58,297 nucleotides of DNA from an uncultured Bacteroidales bacterium. Its GTDB lineage: Bacteria > Bacteroidota > Bacteroidia > Bacteroidales > Paludibacteraceae. The first letter of the stretch is position 1. Each line of letters starts with the position of its first letter. The notes below the pieces were generated by a model. The model ran no database searches and was not told where the DNA came from. It worked only from the letters and a program-made list of their open reading frames with translations. The stretch lies in contig CADCDS010000011.1 of the NCBI GenBank assembly GCA_902800215.1, positions 1 to 58,297 of the forward strand, read 5' to 3'. Positions 10,001 through 16,190 of this stretch are shown here, piece after piece. The position numbers and the translations under genes were made by a program.

Positions 10001-11263
10001 CTGCGTCACGTCCACGATCATACGTCCGAAAGCACCTCGCGGAGCTTGCTTATCCATATGTTGGAGCTTCAAGGTATCAATTTGCTTGAACTGCGAGTTA
10101 AACGCGTCACCTTGGTCCGTATGGCAATACTTGTTCTTATATCCCACATAATAATACGTACTATCGGACGTCGGCACATTCATATAATCGCTTACATAGT
10201 ACTCGGTTTCCCCAAGACGCTCCATGCACACCAGACGGTCGATGGTGTATATCTTCTTTGCTTCTGTAAAATCCGTCCAAGTCTTACCTTTGTTATCCTT
10301 ATCATTACCCGGTCCCATGCGGTATCCCTTGAAATCCTGCTCGTCGTAGGCAAAGTAATACGAATCCGGGCAAGACGATACCAGCGGGTCATCCAATATA
10401 TAGAGTCGGAAGATAGTACGTTTGGTTTTAACATAATTTTCTCCCTCACCAGTACGATCATTATACGCAAACAATGCCTGACCGGGTTTGGCAGCATTAC
10501 CACATTGGTGGTATGAATAATTGGACTTAGTGGTATTGAAGCCGACCAGCGCGGCATTACCATATACAATAGGTGCGTTAGTTCGAGGGATAACCATCAT
10601 ATACACTTCGCGATAAGGAAGTCCCAAGAAGCCGAAACCTTTCTTACCATCAATACGTCCTTGCTCATCTGCATCGTCCCTTCCTAATGTCTTTTTCGGA
10701 TCAAACGAAGTAACAGAAGAGCGCTTTGTCGGCGCGACAAAGATTACATCGCAAGCATTTGCGTTGTTTTTATCATTCGTCAAGTCACCCTGGTACTTCC
10801 AACCATTTCCTGAAGACGTAAGTAGGGTATAACTGGGATCGTTCGAACTCCACATTGTATAGCTTATGCCTCCCAATGCATAGTCATTACCATCCTTGAT
10901 ACGCGTCAATGCGGTATCGATGCTCCAAACGGTAACCGGAGACGGCTCCGTAGCAGTGGGGTCTTGAGGGAATAGCTTAAGGATGTTTCCTTTCGTATCC
11001 CAACTGTAATTGAAATACGCACCAGTGGGGGCTTGAGCTTGGGGGTAATGAGACACGAAAAATTCCTCACCATCATCCTCATCGCCGTCACCATTTACGT
11101 CAACCCACGTGGACAGCAAAATCGTCTGGCCCGGCTCAAGATTCACCACCAAACCACCATCCGTCGGTGTGTAGCCGAGTCCATACATTCCTACAGAGAC
11201 AAATAATACCGAAATCAACAATAGAAATCGTACCTTACAATTCATATAACAGACTTTATTCAT
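1091..11263 (-). CDS. Giant secreted surface protein, 3390 residues
   Basis: The N-terminus has a signal peptide (basic MNCKVR, then LLLISVLFVSVGMYG). Recognisable parts in order: an InlB B-repeat-like unit near residues 585-635 (GYEFLGWY ... KYKPGD ... LILYAQAKY); two related modules near 1000-1090 and 1500-1590 (YGGKAIDIIDTI and YGGKYVNIVDTL, each followed by a [VT]HHSEP or YHSAP segment); a jelly-roll domain near 2100-2250 ending NDFIIDDMCIF; and a W-x-NPDNW segment near 2800 typical of large Bacteroidetes surface proteins. The last 25 residues (KLIKNGHVLILREGHVYSVF, then GQKIR) look like a C-terminal secretion tail. No catalytic motif is visible, so an adhesin or structural role is inference. 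It has its own promoter at 11289-11319 with three upstream repeats that may be operator sites for the adjacent AraC-type regulators. A 7-base array (1171-1201) lies inside the tail region. Confidence 0.85.
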   Translation of the reverse strand: MNKVCYMNCKVRFLLLISVLFVSVGMYGLGYTPTDGGLVVNLEPGQTILLSTWVDVNGDGDEDDGEEFFVSHYPQAQAPTGAYFNYSWDTKGNILKLFPQDPTATEPSPVTVWSIDTALTRIKDGNDYALGGISYTMWSSNDPSYTLLTSSGNGWKYQGDLTNDKNNANACDVIFVAPTKRSSVTSFDPKKTLGRDDADEQGRIDGKKGFGFLGLPYREVYMMVIPRTNAPIVYGNAALVGFNTTKSNYSYHQCGNAAKPGQALFAYNDRTGEGENYVKTKRTIFRLYILDDPLVSSCPDSYYFAYDEQDFKGYRMGPGNDKDNKGKTWTDFTEAKKIYTIDRLVCMERLGETEYYVSDYMNVPTSDSTYYYVGYKNKYCHTDQGDAFNSQFKQIDTLKLQHMDKQAPRGAFGRMIVDVTQTSKPNLGVEFRPAGVFLKVKVDEDRYRNIEMHPEPGDNSWICNEMWTIDDAYLAHTIKATLYSGAEFSETDEGFDIDGWSEYVVGNTVPLADDPSKTVTGGMTGWARVYTNKSSKNGGLEFVRAEKDKYVRYDNNGHFGATLPNTHAKAGETKVVLSEPRLLDGYEFLGWYTLADTTVGGFTKYKPGDVFTFTDSDGDGKDSLILYAQAKYTGGIGVAISFFKEDGKRYFLTHPNTSAPRYAKARHFKDWTDTYQGMSDADNTDSRYLSTYLLIGNNTVCEECADSEYVLDPKREMVHGAVDSLMFYEHFAPDVEEYIGLYYVAGEFNKILANNTWAGLFKSTKGWPDPMSPCIDSTKLFTTHYLDRDGEGKIRKNVFPNECGDTVYYNPSTGYFDGSKSPVTNFTISGVGIVDEHYVVLPDTTVEWTDTITFGIHRDEAIQKGVWSKLIGKQLMLQMMVGDKITYFHPNNDKIITEYTQLRLNGNYRLDETFEYIRDARVESLGEAVLAEDKPFINDRLEKDYFGRLVTSGLNTPVDVFYGGKAIDIIDTIRITLRPLGPNKIKEYYGRWKEGAPGLHIRPDGSRYRDIIVRTKTVHHSEPEERLVLSPEVPSYMFSPMKDAEKILHFTLAKERFRQLLDTEGNVLEEEILSSSDTTSLLHITTAQCTFTTGGASSSYFNIVDARTLDDHVALITKANNASGLNHDTLLVNTEVTINAITSPVSCRVPLVQTTLESEELVWSAVVNGKRYFIMAGSGGLIFRQYELKGSTLYKKEDGKTQLVKGSANAANSDTKYITPWKYNYVNQDLQQITMETKYSIDRYFVVEGEATPGVAESGPATLTYEYVNVYVSENENFEEQIKLKYGNDKWLKLTETAGVPSLTLTTNETEATVFSFTYLEQEYELLNNGDYPNKPQLEFGYNTTTGASVQTRYKAYRIYSMLLNNTITYCGREDENDIADLVNSSKDWKTDTTFTLIPDSRFTPGASGLSRSTNASTLTTTVTPSGDSPTDIQYGGKYVNIVDTLDVQISLKDGAPEYRFADKWSNFKSVEDAHLKIPLIRKTYHSAPYDSLICTVADDEYNYVFPPVVSEETETNTHTFVFGTDHRHGTNVLDVDNRVISYSGEADSHTGSMDLDNPALAEIRLIEADGSTPDWCEITAVTDNTITVHCKGDGIRSPRSANILLAYAMQVHEKWRYINFRVQVAQSSRFQFEGNQHLVHSKGASGDDLKDGVQQVHENKTILYYYNPSNVAQSTDQRVELPLRERNFYGWWRWYSLQPGEEDTDIPAERWQTAPSNTGKWNFSFRTIGGKVHDPEGGEGDSILVTQGRYTVFHYPSQDYGARKDPPSKAPMVYPPTNKDTVTYAVDLSVYYDNLPLSMKNVNQVDTAKLDTMREIIEPTLSIREIFELHPWTEMAEIMEGYKDTIDHPTRNLKYLEDHVVRAPIGNRLLLRTEHRYNYDNIKKGEHSESLLGYYMRDDNWASMSSEPDPETGISRQDTMIWCGGWDAKCKWYTYNPRTKTYSSCSHKVTEANDFLNVPAKTSMPAGQDADTVIYCLRARSKTSSITGPDPEKPADGLYWFNICRYTIIYHSQERFGPKLEEKIDGVDKAIITNTEIEEHFDVMQRLNFDYNKPGTEYTVYPHPLPWADASYGFAYPKTASLPDNRPHNKGGLENLANMGEYNLINRIPSFGNFWHKMEQHGGAGNGYMIFCDGMSSAGQVAALHVDTTLCEGQKMYFSAFVGNPGNEANKTCPNFTFSVQGSENGRDWEDITTYMTGDLPQSNKWYQIYFPIEQNKQYSHFRVRVYNMAANDDGNDFIIDDMCIFATKPPLMVYQANTTCKNENESDSLTHIVLRVDYQGFTDEAYKAGSEYYTIQEISRDNDTTFLRLVDGYDNEDIKRTTPSSRKDTVYGKINLPARYYTPGEDNDSIFANLKNLVSLFETTLEAHEAYEKDPSKPDVPVFRKGYVFEHLDDSIRPVFYVIHSAKMSSHSTYIVHMAGSYNDLLSSQCGLTRKLKVRNRMILTLNGDEQPEKEVEAMCSNSLYDVSLHVKGTVLLDNLAPVEVTGSCYNDWLLHGDTTKTTSATTYGYKYEDIEKVIRDILRADGQYGGEDNANQFARALVEVDSVEMARVQEANGVSLSSGDLKPYTILKHLVNGGLLTLYQTNVTVLTPVNESVKYTIFPISGSGSEVLQDMNIDVCPTPVHITLESSIGGGVPLIIGGLNRSEEESQYPIVVLADAAHANEELDIPIDSLMMQPGGGAPEVALKQIHLMSTNDPEFREGIDNILLAPDRTWKLDETNVGYYTNGNDTLVVVPASESNYRMRGGYSYTFGIEMMTHVGDAGWKASGGDSCPVGTIPFTVSVVPDYLRWDPQTADNRWNNPDNWIGIDQHNTLIHEEARFAPLSTTHVLIPPMTDGRPYPVLPALPVAPGDSIRQVGFQYNRCKSIRFLPGGALSQQQRLEYDSVIADLSTPYDKWALRATPVEGLLSGDLFMSNADLSGETPIWEVGEFDASGRNYSTGNASFWLSLFSRDAIHLNNPQQEDVEKIDTVKTAAATWSKVTNALTLPLQPAQGWAVFTRTASGRDADVRLPKSDDIYYYYTKSGDKVWDLYESGLRAKRAEKAGGAENVGKMAFYPGRLVTSQSYTLTNGTAASKFVFGNPTLGYIDIWGFIADNKTLLDAEIGYMNGNGEYTTITFSGLTSDNVITSLDRYLPPMHAIVLKGKAAATTLDVTLNTNRIVTEADSIVRPLPSPFPAPKRAYAGAVINKGIMTVTAVNPVSPRCISRLLLGQGYSNEIIRGEDAVLTTLNIDNFNMNTTPTTPFNIYAVEGNNGLSIDLKDAIVNVPISFYNSALPYDPVSYLWFTGVNAIDGELVLYDALTGTERPIMDGICLSIETPEVSHEIRYFIRRPGYNPTEPVTDPPIATGTDPVTGNPSPVTYKLIKNGHVLILREGHVYSVFGQKIR
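1171..1201. repeat. 7-base array inside the giant gene
   Basis: Units AGGTTAC, AGGTGAG, GGGTTAC, CGGTTAC, then GGG. It lies just before the codons for the terminal tail. It is the same unit family as the array at 14686-14730. Confidence 0.7.
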
Positions 11264-11288
11264 ATTTAAATTTTTCGTAAAAATCTTG

Positions 11289-11319
11289 CAAAATTACAAA
11301 AATACCCGCACGTATGCAA
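11289..11319 (-). promoter_or_regulatory. Promoter of the giant surface protein gene
   Basis: On the minus strand TTG (11317-11319) and TAATTTTG (11289-11296) are separated by exactly 20 bases. The -7 element lies 25 bases before the ATG. An imperfect palindrome (CCCGCACGT / ACGCACGGG) overlaps the -33 region. Confidence 0.75.
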
Positions 11320-11338
11320 TACGCACGGGCAAATTTTA

Positions 11339-11430
11339 ACGAATTGTCAACGCTCAAAGGAAATTTTTTACGAACGATACAGAAAGACAGACTGCATTTT
11401 TACGAATTGTCCCTAATTGTACGAATTGTC
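11339..11430. promoter_or_regulatory. Three copies of ACGAATTGTC, candidate operator
   Basis: Exact copies lie at 11339-11348, 11402-11411 and 11421-11430, all in the same direction, with a partial copy (ACGAACGAT) near 11370. The last two are 19 bases apart, close to two helical turns. They lie upstream of the giant gene's -33 element and downstream of an AraC-type regulator. That they bind this regulator is inference. Confidence 0.5.
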
Positions 11431-12616
11431 ACTCCGATTGAGTTGCCATCCATTCCTTAGGAGTCATCTCCACCTCGCGGTCGAAAGCGCGATAGAACGA
11501 ACGGGCGGAAGAAAAGCCGCATTGTTTGGCAACATCCTCCATCGTCATCTCCGGATGCTCGGTCATGAGGCGCTTCGCCTCCTCGATACGGTAGTTGGTG
11601 ACGAACTGATAGAAATTGCAGCCATACTCGGCATTGATGAGTTGGCTCAAGTAGGTTCGGTTGAGCGGCAGCACTTGACGCAAATCCAGCAAGCGGAACT
11701 CCGGATTCAGATACGTTTTGTCCGTCTTCATCCACTGCTCTAACATCGCACGGTAATCTGCATTGGATTCGATTTTCGCTTCTTCTTCTTCTTCTTCTTC
11801 TTCTTCTTCTTCTTCTGCATTTTCTATCCAAGGTTTGGAATGGAAGATGATCCGGTCATTGGTATAGATGATAACGAAGAGCATCAACCATTGTTGGGTA
11901 AAAAGTCGCGTGGGTTCGTTGGAGAAACAAAGATAGATATACGATATGCTTAATATCAGCACCATCGTCAGGTAGCGAATGATCCATTTCTCATCAGTCT
12001 GCTCCACCGAGCCGTAGTTCTCCTCGGCGTATCGACGGTAGTAATGCACGTGCCTGAACAACAGTGCCACCCATACCACCGGAACAAGCGCCAAGAGCCA
12101 CCTTAGGTCCCATGGAACGAACATGTCAATAGCTCCGAGCACGACCACCGGCAGAATACGTGTCAGACTGTTCTTCATCGTCAACCATCCGGGGTTCAAG
12201 AGCTCAGACGGATAGGCCAGTATGAGCCACGCGAGCAGATCACCGCCCACCATCTCCCAGCCATCAAAAGCAAAGGTGCCCTCTGCCGGCAGCAATTCGG
12301 CGTTAACGAACATACGATAAGTGACACCTGCAATCATTATGGCCGAAATCGTACCCATAATCCATGCTTGTACATTCCGCACGCGGATGCCATCCGAATG
12401 ACGTATCATCGCCCAAGTACAAATCAGCGTCACCGTAATGATAGCAGTGTCCAGCACGGGAGAAATGATCTCGTAAAACACTTTGTGCGGGATAAGCGGC
12501 GCAAGCCCATAACTCAACCCAACCAATGTTAGCAGTACCAACCCAAACGAGTACTCTTCTTTGTATTCTACAAGAAATTTACGAATAGCAGATAATGTGC
12601 TTTTATCACTTTTCAT
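11429..12616 (-). CDS. Membrane-bound AraC-family transcription regulator (first of a tandem pair)
   Basis: The 395-residue protein has an N-terminal half of about seven hydrophobic segments (for example residues 23-40, ILPVVVLGAIDMFV near 160, and MVLILSISYIYLCF near 225). A charged linker follows, then a C-terminal AraC/XylS helix-turn-helix domain from about residue 300 (LPLNRTYLSQLINAEYGC, then DVAKQCGFSSARSFYRAF). This architecture suggests a regulator that senses a membrane or envelope signal and stays membrane-tethered. The linker contains twelve consecutive Glu, all GAA codons. It follows its paralogue by 24 bases and is probably in the same transcript. The giant surface gene downstream, with repeated motifs in its promoter region, is a plausible target (inference). 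Confidence 0.85.
   Translation of the reverse strand: MKSDKSTLSAIRKFLVEYKEEYSFGLVLLTLVGLSYGLAPLIPHKVFYEIISPVLDTAIITVTLICTWAMIRHSDGIRVRNVQAWIMGTISAIMIAGVTYRMFVNAELLPAEGTFAFDGWEMVGGDLLAWLILAYPSELLNPGWLTMKNSLTRILPVVVLGAIDMFVPWDLRWLLALVPVVWVALLFRHVHYYRRYAEENYGSVEQTDEKWIIRYLTMVLILSISYIYLCFSNEPTRLFTQQWLMLFVIIYTNDRIIFHSKPWIENAEEEEEEEEEEEEAKIESNADYRAMLEQWMKTDKTYLNPEFRLLDLRQVLPLNRTYLSQLINAEYGCNFYQFVTNYRIEEAKRLMTEHPEMTMEDVAKQCGFSSARSFYRAFDREVEMTPKEWMATQSE
11779..11816. repeat. Pure trinucleotide microsatellite (GAA)12 in the regulator linker
   Basis: The plus strand shows 38 bases of uninterrupted CTT repeats, giving twelve GAA codons on the coding strand. Copy-number change keeps the frame and only alters the poly-Glu linker between membrane and DNA-binding domains. 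Confidence 0.9.
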
Positions 12617-12640
12617 AATTAGGTCATTTTTTTACGCAAA

Positions 12641-13786
12641 CTACCCTTTTTTGCTCCAGTCTCTGGGTGTCATGCCGGTCTCACGGGTGAAGATCTGGGT
12701 GAAGAGACGGCGTGAAGAGAAGCCGCAATGTTTGGATACTTCTTCCAAGGTCATCTGAGGCTGTTCGGTTATTAATCGTTTCGCTTCCTTGATACGCAGT
12801 GTGTTCACCCATTGGTAGAACGAACAGCCGTACTCGGCATTGATGAGTTGGCTGAGATAGGTGCGGTTAAGCGGCAGCACCTGCCGCAAGTCCTGCAACT
12901 GAAAATCGGGATTACGATAGGGTTTCTCCTTTTCGAGCCATGCATCCAAGATCTCCCGGTACGCAGTATAGGCAGGATCGGGTTCATCCTTCTTCTCTTC
13001 CTCCACCGCCGTGCTACGCAGGCACTCCCAGGGATCGGGACGGTGCAGGACCTGGTCGGTAGTGTACCCGAGGACGAACATGAGGTACCATTGTTGGGTG
13101 AAGGCACGCGCGGGGTCGTCGCTCAGACAGAGGTAAAAGAACACCAAGCCTGCCAATATGACCATCATGATATATCGTACGATCCACTGCGCGTCGATAT
13201 CGTCCAAGGAGGAGAAGTTCTCCTCACACCATTGCCGGTACCTGTGTACTCTCCTAAAGCCGACATATATGAGCCAGACCGGATACAGCGCAATAAGGAT
13301 ACGTAAGTCAAGGGGAAGGATATAATCGATGACTCCGAGGACGACCACCGGCAATAAGAACAGCGCAGAACGTGACCAGTTAAACTTCCCCGGACGCATG
13401 GAGATACAGGGGTAGATAAACAGCAACCATGCGAACGCACAAGCCGCCAGCATCGAGGTGCTCTCCATGAGTTCATTGCCGACCCGGAAAGGATTATTCG
13501 CCGTCTTGAACATAGCTACCAATACCGATTCACAGAGTCCCCAAAGGATGAGGATGACGGTCCACACTTTGCGGATGCGGTTGTTCTCCAGATGCCTCAA
13601 GCACTGCGCTGCGCCGAAGAAACAAAGCACTGCAAAAGCAAGACTGAGCGCGGGGTTGAGGAAGGTGTCGAAGAAATCCGCCGGGATAAGCCGCGAGAGG
13701 AAGGTGCTGGCGATGAGCACCGGCAACAGAACCAAACCGAAGATTATTTCCGACTTATAGTTATACCACAGATAACGAAATTCCAT
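12641..13786 (-). CDS. Membrane-bound AraC-family transcription regulator (second of a tandem pair)
   Basis: A 381-residue paralogue of the downstream gene with the same design: about seven N-terminal membrane segments (IIFGLVLLPVLIASTFL, ALFLLPVVVLGVIDYIL, IMMVILAGLVFFYLCL), an acidic/lysine linker (AVEEEKKDEPDP) without the long Glu run, and a C-terminal AraC domain (EVSKHCGFSSRRLFTQIF). Both proteins share an identical block DLRQVLPLNRTYLSQLINAE in the DNA-binding domain while the membrane halves have diverged. That fits shared DNA targets with different input signals. A -7 element (TATCTTTG, 13865-13872) lies 78 bases upstream, but I find no -33 match at 20 bases. Confidence 0.85.
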   Translation of the reverse strand: MEFRYLWYNYKSEIIFGLVLLPVLIASTFLSRLIPADFFDTFLNPALSLAFAVLCFFGAAQCLRHLENNRIRKVWTVILILWGLCESVLVAMFKTANNPFRVGNELMESTSMLAACAFAWLLFIYPCISMRPGKFNWSRSALFLLPVVVLGVIDYILPLDLRILIALYPVWLIYVGFRRVHRYRQWCEENFSSLDDIDAQWIVRYIMMVILAGLVFFYLCLSDDPARAFTQQWYLMFVLGYTTDQVLHRPDPWECLRSTAVEEEKKDEPDPAYTAYREILDAWLEKEKPYRNPDFQLQDLRQVLPLNRTYLSQLINAEYGCSFYQWVNTLRIKEAKRLITEQPQMTLEEVSKHCGFSSRRLFTQIFTRETGMTPRDWSKKG

Positions 13787-13794
13787 ACTTTTTT

Positions 13795-13848
13795 AAAAAT
13801 GAAAAATGAAAAATGAAAAATGAAAATTTTTAAAATGAAAAATGAAAT
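13795..13848. repeat. 7-base array, unit AAATGAA, intergenic
   Basis: AAAAATG is repeated four times at 13795-13826, with two more copies to 13848. It lies between the AraC-type start and its -7 element, so it forms part of the 5' leader. Confidence 0.75.
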
Positions 13849-13864
13849 TTTTAAAAAACGAGTG

Positions 13865-13872
13865 CAAAGATA
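13865..13872 (-). promoter_or_regulatory. -7 element of the AraC pair, -33 not recognisable
   Basis: TATCTTTG on the minus strand. The position 20 bases upstream falls inside the AGGTGAA array and has no TTG, so the promoter may be weak or activator-dependent. Confidence 0.45.
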
Positions 13873-13880
13873 CGAAAAAA

Positions 13881-13911
13881 AGGTGAAAGGTGAAAGGTGA
13901 AAGATGAAAGG
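13881..13911. repeat. 7-base array, unit AGGTGAA
   Basis: AGGTGAA three times, then AGATGAA and AGG. It occupies the upstream promoter region of the AraC pair. Confidence 0.75.
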
Positions 13912-13963
13912 AACGTTTTTTTTGACAAAAAAAGTGTTTTTTTATAAAAAAAATCACGTGTGC

Positions 13964-13994
13964 TTGCGTATGTCAGAATTTTTTTGTATTTTTG
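13964..13994 (+). promoter_or_regulatory. Promoter of the redox/dnaE operon
   Basis: TTG (13964-13966) and TATTTTTG (13987-13994) are 20 bases apart. The extended -33 reads TTGCGTATGTCA. The ATG at 14017 follows 22 bases after the -7 element. Confidence 0.75.
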
Positions 13995-14016
13995 CAGTCG
14001 CTATCAGTACACGCGT

Positions 14017-14490
14017 ATGAAAAGAATAGGAATCATGCTATTGTTGACCCTGTGTGGGGTATGGCAAATACAGGCGGCGCTGCCGGAAGTGACGTTGCAG
14101 GACATAGACGGAAACTCGGTGCACATAGCCGGTTTGGGAAAGACCGGTCATCCGGTGATTCTCTCGTTTTTTGCGACCTGGTGCAAACCGTGCATGCAGG
14201 AGTTGGAGGCGATCAATGAGTTGTATCCGGACTGGCAGGACGAATACGGCGTGACGGTGTATGTTGTATCTACGGACCGTGCGCAGGACGCGCATAAGGT
14301 GGCACCGCTGGTAAGGGGGAACGGATGGGATTTTACGGTGCTTCTGGATCCCAACGGTACGCTGCAACGGGCGCTGAACGTGAAGAACGTGCCGCACTTG
14401 TTTGTGATCGACAGCAAAGGGGAGATTGTATATCAACATAATGCCTATTTACCCGGCGATGAAGAGAAGATACCGGGGTATCTTCATTGA
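14017..14490 (+). CDS. TlpA/ResA-like exported thioredoxin
   Basis: Start at 14017, because earlier in-frame starts would translate the promoter. The 157-residue protein has a signal peptide (MKRIGIMLLLTLCGVWQIQA) and a thioredoxin fold with the active site WCKPC (C56, C59). The cis-Pro segment is NVPHLFVID. Family members reduce or exchange disulfides of secreted proteins in the periplasm. It is the first gene of an operon with a DUF6029-like barrel and two lipoproteins that also carry C-x-x-C, which points to a joint envelope-redox role (inference). Its TGA lies at the edge of a 7-base array. Confidence 0.88.
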   Translation: MKRIGIMLLLTLCGVWQIQAALPEVTLQDIDGNSVHIAGLGKTGHPVILSFFATWCKPCMQELEAINELYPDWQDEYGVTVYVVSTDRAQDAHKVAPLVRGNGWDFTVLLDPNGTLQRALNVKNVPHLFVIDSKGEIVYQHNAYLPGDEEKIPGYLH

Positions 14491-14520
14491 AAATGAAAAA
14501 TGAAAAATGAAAAATGAAAG
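14486..14520. repeat. 7-base array, unit AAATGAA, at a gene junction
   Basis: Four full units plus partial units begin at the stop of the TlpA-like gene and fill the gap to the next start. Each unit contains an ATG in a rotating frame. Confidence 0.75.
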
Positions 14521-14528
14521 ATTAAAAA

Positions 14529-16163
14529 TTGAGATTTAGGGTTTTCATATTATTGTTGCTCATGAGCCTCAGCGTTGCGGCGAAGGACACGGTGGTGGTA
14601 CGGGGAGCGATCCAGCACGACGGACTGTTAGACTGGACGCCGGTGATGTATCATAGTAACAGTTATCTCGACCTGGGGGTGAGCTGGGTGAGGGGTGACG
14701 GGTTACCGGTTACGGGTTACGGGTTACGGGAACTACGGGCGGATACGCGGTTGGAGTTGACCCAATGGCCGCTGCCGGGATATGAGAAGGATTTCGGAGG
14801 TCACGGTATAGGTCGGTTAAGTATAGCTGCTGCGTTCACGTGGGGTGAGATCACGGTGGGCGATGTGTACGGTCAGTTCGGTTCGGGTTTGATCTTGAAC
14901 CTGTATGAAGACCGCGCGATGGGGATCGACGGTGCGCTGCGAGGCGGAAAAGTGGAGTTGAATCCGTATAAGGGTATTCGTTTCACGGCTTTGGGCGGTA
15001 AACAAAAAAGGTATTGGAGTTGTTACAAAGACCATGCCTGGGGTTGGAACTACGGTCGGGATGCGGCCTTGGGTGCAGACTTGGAGTTATCGATCGACCA
15101 ATGGAGCGAACGAATGCGGGAAAGAGAGATGGGTCTGACGATCGGCGGCAGTTGGGTGAGCAAATACGAGGCGTTTGACACGATCTTGACGCAGATAGGC
15201 GGACAGAGTTATATGTATAATCTTCCCCGTTGGGTTGGTGCCGGAGACATCCGGGCACAGTTGCGGGTGAAAGGGTTTGAGTTATTAGTCGAATATGCAC
15301 GAAAAGCGAATGACCCGTGTACGGAGAACGGTTTTGATTACCGCCCGGGTCAGGCATACTTGGCGAGTGCGGGTTACAGTCGAAAGGGTCTGTCGGTGTT
15401 AGTACAAGCCAAATACACGGACAACATGTCTTTTCGTTCGGAGCGGCAACGGACCGGTATCGCCGGACGGTTAAATCACTTACCGGCGTTTACGCAGCAA
15501 CATACCTACGCTTTGGCGGCGTTGTATCCGTATGCGACGAACTACAGCGATAAGGAGTTGGCGGTGCAAGGCGAGATCCGTTACACGGCACCGAGGAAGA
15601 GTAAGATGGGCGGTAAGTACGGCACGACGCTGACGTTAACGGGTAGTCATGTGCGGTTGGTAGGCAGCGAGCCGAGAAAGGGCGAGGCGTACACGGACAT
15701 CCATCTGGCGATGCATAAGCGGCTGAGTAAGAACTGGTGGCTGAACGCGATGGTGATGTATCAGGCGTACAACGAGTTGTTTGTGGAAGGTCACGGTGGC
15801 ATGATGCGGTCGGGTATCGCGGTAGTGGACGCCCGGGTGCAGGTGAATCCCAACATCTCGATGCGGGGTGAGATCCAATACCTGTATTCGCCTCATCACG
15901 AAGGACAATGGTGCTTTGCGCTGTATGAGTTGAATCTGTACCAACACTGGTCCCTGAGCGGACAATGGATGTACAATATCGGTTACGCACCGGACGCGAC
16001 GAATGCACATTATTACACGGCAGGGCTGACGTTCACTTACGGAGCTCACCGCGCCAATATAGGCTATACGAAGACACGGGAAGGGTTTAACTGTTCCGGC
16101 GGTGTTTGTAGATATGTACCACAGATGAAAGGCGTATGCGTGAACTATTCGTTCACTTTTTAA
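14529..16163 (+). CDS. DUF6029-like outer-membrane beta-barrel protein
   Basis: The 544-residue protein has a signal peptide (MRFRVFILLLLMSLSVAA) and alternating strands throughout, ending in an aromatic residue (VNYSFTF), as outer-membrane barrels do. The conserved block near residues 95-150 (GDVYGQFGSGLILNLYEDRA) matches what I recall of DUF6029 proteins of Bacteroidales. The start is TTG: an in-frame TAA lies two codons upstream and the first downstream ATG would remove the signal peptide. Residues about 53-67 are encoded by a 7-base array (14686-14730). It lies between a TlpA-like and an Omp28-like gene. The substrate or role of the barrel is unknown. Confidence 0.75.
   Translation: MRFRVFILLLLMSLSVAAKDTVVVRGAIQHDGLLDWTPVMYHSNSYLDLGVSWVRGDGLPVTGYGLRELRADTRLELTQWPLPGYEKDFGGHGIGRLSIAAAFTWGEITVGDVYGQFGSGLILNLYEDRAMGIDGALRGGKVELNPYKGIRFTALGGKQKRYWSCYKDHAWGWNYGRDAALGADLELSIDQWSERMREREMGLTIGGSWVSKYEAFDTILTQIGGQSYMYNLPRWVGAGDIRAQLRVKGFELLVEYARKANDPCTENGFDYRPGQAYLASAGYSRKGLSVLVQAKYTDNMSFRSERQRTGIAGRLNHLPAFTQQHTYALAALYPYATNYSDKELAVQGEIRYTAPRKSKMGGKYGTTLTLTGSHVRLVGSEPRKGEAYTDIHLAMHKRLSKNWWLNAMVMYQAYNELFVEGHGGMMRSGIAVVDARVQVNPNISMRGEIQYLYSPHHEGQWCFALYELNLYQHWSLSGQWMYNIGYAPDATNAHYYTAGLTFTYGAHRANIGYTKTREGFNCSGGVCRYVPQMKGVCVNYSFTF
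14686..14730. repeat. 7-base array, unit GGGTTAC, inside a barrel gene
   Basis: Units GGGTGAG, GGGTGAC, GGGTTAC, CGGTTAC, GGGTTAC, GGGTTAC, then GGG: six units, 42 bases, 14 codons in frame. Confidence 0.85.
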
Positions 16164-16190
16164 TGAAAAATGAAAAATGAAAAATGAAAA
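16162..16190. repeat. 7-base array, unit AAATGAA, carrying a start codon
   Basis: Four ATGAAAA units fill the 20 bases between the TAA of the barrel gene and the next gene. The last ATG (16184) is that gene's start. Confidence 0.75.
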
